Source: Dyella_B humi (GTDB lineage Bacteria; Pseudomonadota; Gammaproteobacteria; Xanthomonadales; Rhodanobacteraceae). Taken from it: a stretch of 64,000 bases of DNA. Where the stretch lies: contig NZ_JADIKI010000021.1 of NCBI RefSeq assembly GCF_044904605.1, positions 806,001 through 870,000 of the forward strand, written 5' to 3'. Position numbers and translations under genes: made by a program. The notes under the pieces are model-generated. The model was not told the DNA's origin. It worked only from the letters and a program-made list of their open reading frames with translations, and ran no database searches. Below, piece after piece: positions 61,469 to 64,000 of the stretch. Numbering within the stretch: the stretch's first letter is position 1; every line of letters begins with the position of its first letter.

Positions 61469-63418
61469 ATGACCTCACACAAGTACGACTTGATCTGCCT
61501 CGGCCGCCTCGCAGTCGATCTGTATGCCCAGCAACCTGGCGCCCGGCTCGAAGATGCCTCCAGTTTCGCCAAGTATCTGGGCGGCTCCTCCGCCAATACC
61601 GCCTTCGGCGCGGCACGGCTTGGACTGCGCACAGCCATGCTGAGCAGGGTGGGTGATGACCATATGGGTCGCTTCCTGCTGGAGACGCTGACGCGCGAAG
61701 GCTGCGACGTCAGCCAGGTACGTGTCGACCCGCAGCGGCTGACGGCGCTAGTGCTGCTCGGCATCAAGGATCGCGACACGTTTCCACTGATCTTCTATCG
61801 CGAGAATTGCGCGGACATGGCGATCAACGAGGCCGACATCGACGAGGCATTCATCGCTTCCAGCGGCGCGCTCGCCATCACCGGCACGCATTTTTCGACA
61901 CCCGGCGTTCATGCCGCCAGCAGCAAGGCGCTGGCCTTCGCACGCAAGCACGGCGTGCGCACCGTGCTGGATATCGATTACCGCCCGGTGCTGTGGGGTC
62001 TGACCGGACGCGGCGATGGCGAAACCCGCTTTATTGCCAATGACAGCGTGACCGCGCATCTGCAAGGCATCCTGCCGCAGTTCGATCTGATCGTCGGCAC
62101 CGAAGAGGAATTTCACATCGCCGGCGGCAGCGACGATCTCATTACGGCCTTGCGTGCCGTACGCGCGCTCACTTCCGCCACGCTGGTCGTAAAGCGCGGC
62201 GCATTGGGTTGCAGTGTGATCGAAGCGGCTATTCCTGCACGCATCGACGAAACACCGACCTTCCGCGGTAGCCGTGTCGAGGTGCTCAACGTGCTGGGCG
62301 CGGGCGACGCTTTCATGGCGGGGTTTCTCTTTGGTTGGCTGCGCGACGAAGGCATCGAACGCAGCTGCGCTTATGCCAATGCATGCGGCGCCATCGTGGT
62401 ATCGCGCCATGGCTGCGCGCCGGCAATGCCCAGCCGCGCAGAACTGGACTACTTCCTCGCCAACGCCGAACGCCTGCAGCGCCCGGACCAAGATGCCGAG
62501 CTGGCGCATCTGCATCGGGTGAGCGTGGCGCGCCCGATCTGGAACGACCTGCATGTCTTCGCCTTCGATCATCGCAGTCAGTTCTTCGAACTGGCACGCG
62601 AGTGCGGTGCGGATGAAACGCGTCTGCCGCGCCTGAAGCAGTTGCTGGTGGAAGCGGTGGCCCGCAGCGAACGCGAACTTGGGCTCCACGGCCGCATCGG
62701 CGTACTGATCGATCAGCGCTATGGCGAAGATGCACTCCACGCGGCAACCGGCCGCGGCTGGTGGGTCGGCCGTCCGGTCGAAACACCCGGCTCCAACCCG
62801 CTCGAATTCGAATACGGCCGCTCGGTGGGCAGCCAGTTGCAACATTGGCCGGCCGAACATGTCGTCAAATGTCTGGTGCCGTTCGATCCGGACGGCATGC
62901 CGGAAGCCCGGCTGGAGCAGGAAACCCAGTTGCATACGCTATACGACGCGGTGAAGCAGAGCGGTCACGAACTGCTGCTGGAAGTCATTCCTCCAGCCAA
63001 CCCGGCCGTCACCGCCAGCCAAGGTGAGCGCGTGCTGCGAGCGATGAAGCGCATCTACAACCTGGGCATCCGCCCGGAATGGTGGAAGCTCAAGCCGCTG
63101 CCGCGCGCCGATTGGGATGCGATCGATGCACTGATTGCCGAGCGTGATCCGCATTGTCGCGGTGTGTTGCTACTCGGCCTCAATGCCCCGTTCAACGAAT
63201 TGGCCGAAGGCTTCACTGCTGCCGCGCATAGTCACAGTTGCCGTGGTTTCGCCGTCGGTCGCAGTCTGTTTATGGAGCCGGCTGCCGCGTGGCTACGCGG
63301 CGAGATCGACGACGATGCGCTGATCACGCGTGCAGGCCAGCAGTTCGCCGAACTGGCAAGCATCTGGCGCCAAGCTCGCGGCGTCGCGACGCGAACCGCT
63401 GCCGGAGCGGCCGTATGA
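61469..63418 (+). CDS. iolC: IolC-DUF2090 fusion (5-dehydro-2-deoxygluconokinase/aldolase)
   Basis: A 649-residue fusion. The N-terminal PfkB kinase (1-330) has GGSSANTAFGAARLG at 38-52 and LGAGDAFMAGF at 276-286, with catalytic D280. The C-terminal DUF2090 domain (about 340-640) has VFAFDHRSQFFEL, IDQRYGEDAL and FAVGRSLFMEPA, resembling class I aldolases. It phosphorylates 5-dehydro-2-deoxygluconate and probably cleaves the product to dihydroxyacetone phosphate and malonate semialdehyde, replacing IolJ. Stop overlaps the iolD start. Confidence 0.92.
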   Translation: MTSHKYDLICLGRLAVDLYAQQPGARLEDASSFAKYLGGSSANTAFGAARLGLRTAMLSRVGDDHMGRFLLETLTREGCDVSQVRVDPQRLTALVLLGIKDRDTFPLIFYRENCADMAINEADIDEAFIASSGALAITGTHFSTPGVHAASSKALAFARKHGVRTVLDIDYRPVLWGLTGRGDGETRFIANDSVTAHLQGILPQFDLIVGTEEEFHIAGGSDDLITALRAVRALTSATLVVKRGALGCSVIEAAIPARIDETPTFRGSRVEVLNVLGAGDAFMAGFLFGWLRDEGIERSCAYANACGAIVVSRHGCAPAMPSRAELDYFLANAERLQRPDQDAELAHLHRVSVARPIWNDLHVFAFDHRSQFFELARECGADETRLPRLKQLLVEAVARSERELGLHGRIGVLIDQRYGEDALHAATGRGWWVGRPVETPGSNPLEFEYGRSVGSQLQHWPAEHVVKCLVPFDPDGMPEARLEQETQLHTLYDAVKQSGHELLLEVIPPANPAVTASQGERVLRAMKRIYNLGIRPEWWKLKPLPRADWDAIDALIAERDPHCRGVLLLGLNAPFNELAEGFTAAAHSHSCRGFAVGRSLFMEPAAAWLRGEIDDDALITRAGQQFAELASIWRQARGVATRTAAGAAV

Positions 63419-64000
63419 GCGCCACCGTGCGGCTGACCATGGCGCAGGCGCTGGTGCGCTATCTCGATGCGCAGAAGGTCCATGATCCCGAAAGCGACGC
63501 CTTGCTTCCGCTGTTCGGCGGCGTGTTCGCCATCTTCGGCCACGGCAACGTCGCCGGATTAGGCGAGGCGCTCTATCAACAACGCGAAACCTTGCCCACC
63601 TATCGCGCGCACAACGAACAGGCGATGGCGAACGCGGCGATCGCTTATGCCAAGGCACATATGCGCCGGCGCATGATGGCGGTAACCACATCGATCGGGC
63701 CCGGCGCAACCAATCTCGTTACCTCCGCCGCGTTGGCCCATGTGAATCGCCTGCCGGTGCTGTTGTTGCCTGGCGATGTTTTCATGTCACGCGCACCCGA
63801 CCCGGTGCTGCAACAGCTTGAGGACTTCGGCGACGGCACGGTGAGTGTCAACGATTGCCTGCGTCCGGTATCCTGTTACTTCGACCGCATCGTCAAGCCG
63901 GAACAACTGCTCACGGCACTGCCACGCGCGATGCGTGTGCTGACCGATCCGGCCATGTGCGGCCCGGTCACGCTAGCGCTTCCGCAAGATGTGCAGACCG
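63415..64000 (+). CDS. iolD: IolD, TPP-dependent acylhydrolase, truncated by window edge
   Basis: The first 195 residues of 3D-(3,5/4)-trihydroxycyclohexane-1,2-dione acylhydrolase. The N-terminal TPP-binding domain shows VFAIFGHGNVAGLGEAL and the catalytic Glu E68 in YRAHNEQAMANAAIAYAK, then TTSIGPGATNLVT and LPGDVFMSRAPDPVLQQLE. The ATG overlaps the iolC stop (ATGA). Continues beyond 64000. Confidence 0.93.
   Translation, partial: MSATVRLTMAQALVRYLDAQKVHDPESDALLPLFGGVFAIFGHGNVAGLGEALYQQRETLPTYRAHNEQAMANAAIAYAKAHMRRRMMAVTTSIGPGATNLVTSAALAHVNRLPVLLLPGDVFMSRAPDPVLQQLEDFGDGTVSVNDCLRPVSCYFDRIVKPEQLLTALPRAMRVLTDPAMCGPVTLALPQDVQT

Overview
The window comes from a GC-rich gammaproteobacterium of the Xanthomonadales, most likely a Rhodanobacteraceae genus such as Dyella, Luteibacter or Rhodanobacter. 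This rests on recognisable gene orders (pcnB-folK-panB-panC-panD; nnr-tsaE-amiC-mutL divergent from queG; bamC-like/dapA divergent from gcvR/bcp; phoB-phoR-ppk1-ppx), on LpxO and LpxH, and on many intergenic palindromes built on GTCATTCC..GGAATGAC. Assignment is by recognition only; no database search was possible.

Layout. 1-5.4 kb: the first 1338 codons of a giant trimeric autotransporter adhesin (minus strand, C-terminal anchor beyond the left edge), a 0.7 kb leader with an intrinsic terminator, and an RcsB-like response regulator. 6-14 kb: small metabolic genes (VOC protein, DUF4139 protein, two crotonases, an SseA/NUDIX/DUF1289 operon, FKBP isomerase, DUF1684 protein). 14.3-21 kb: DNA repair, cell wall and tRNA modification (mutL, amiC, tsaE, nnr, queG). 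21.2-25.4 kb: pantothenate operon with folK and pcnB. 25.5-31.4 kb: tRNA-Glu, fdxA, bamC-like, dapA, gcvR, bcp, PIN-PhoH gene, thiD. 31.5-36.1 kb: lpxO, an ECF41 sigma factor with a carboxymuconolactone-decarboxylase-family target, isocitrate dehydrogenase, and a second such gene overlapping a glutaredoxin gene. 36.2-45.6 kb: BepA protease, phosphate signalling and polyphosphate genes, a cyclophilin and lpxH. 45.9-49.2 kb: a repetitive Gly/Ser-rich lipoprotein followed by a TpsB/ShlB-type outer-membrane transporter. 49.5-56 kb: mdh, an aminotransferase, small membrane and unknown proteins, ppiB, and a 3-hydroxybutyrate-oligomer hydrolase beside a decayed GntP permease. 56.3-64 kb: a myo-inositol catabolic locus (iolG and an RpiR regulator divergent from an ABC importer, iolC-DUF2090 fusion and iolD, which runs off the right edge).

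The most notable signals are these. (1) Identical TGTCACG-N16-CGTC motifs lie upstream of both the ECF41 gene and its neighbour, and between the two genes is a 163-nt imperfect hairpin whose arm differences are mostly G-U compatible on the coding strand. (2) A TpsB-like transporter is paired with a repetitive lipoprotein instead of a canonical TPS exoprotein. (3) A 28-bp sequence occurs three times, each time at the same point inside a REP-like palindrome, and two copies form perfect 49-bp inverted repeats. (4) The adhesin has no visible N-terminal signal peptide and has a terminator/attenuator in its leader.
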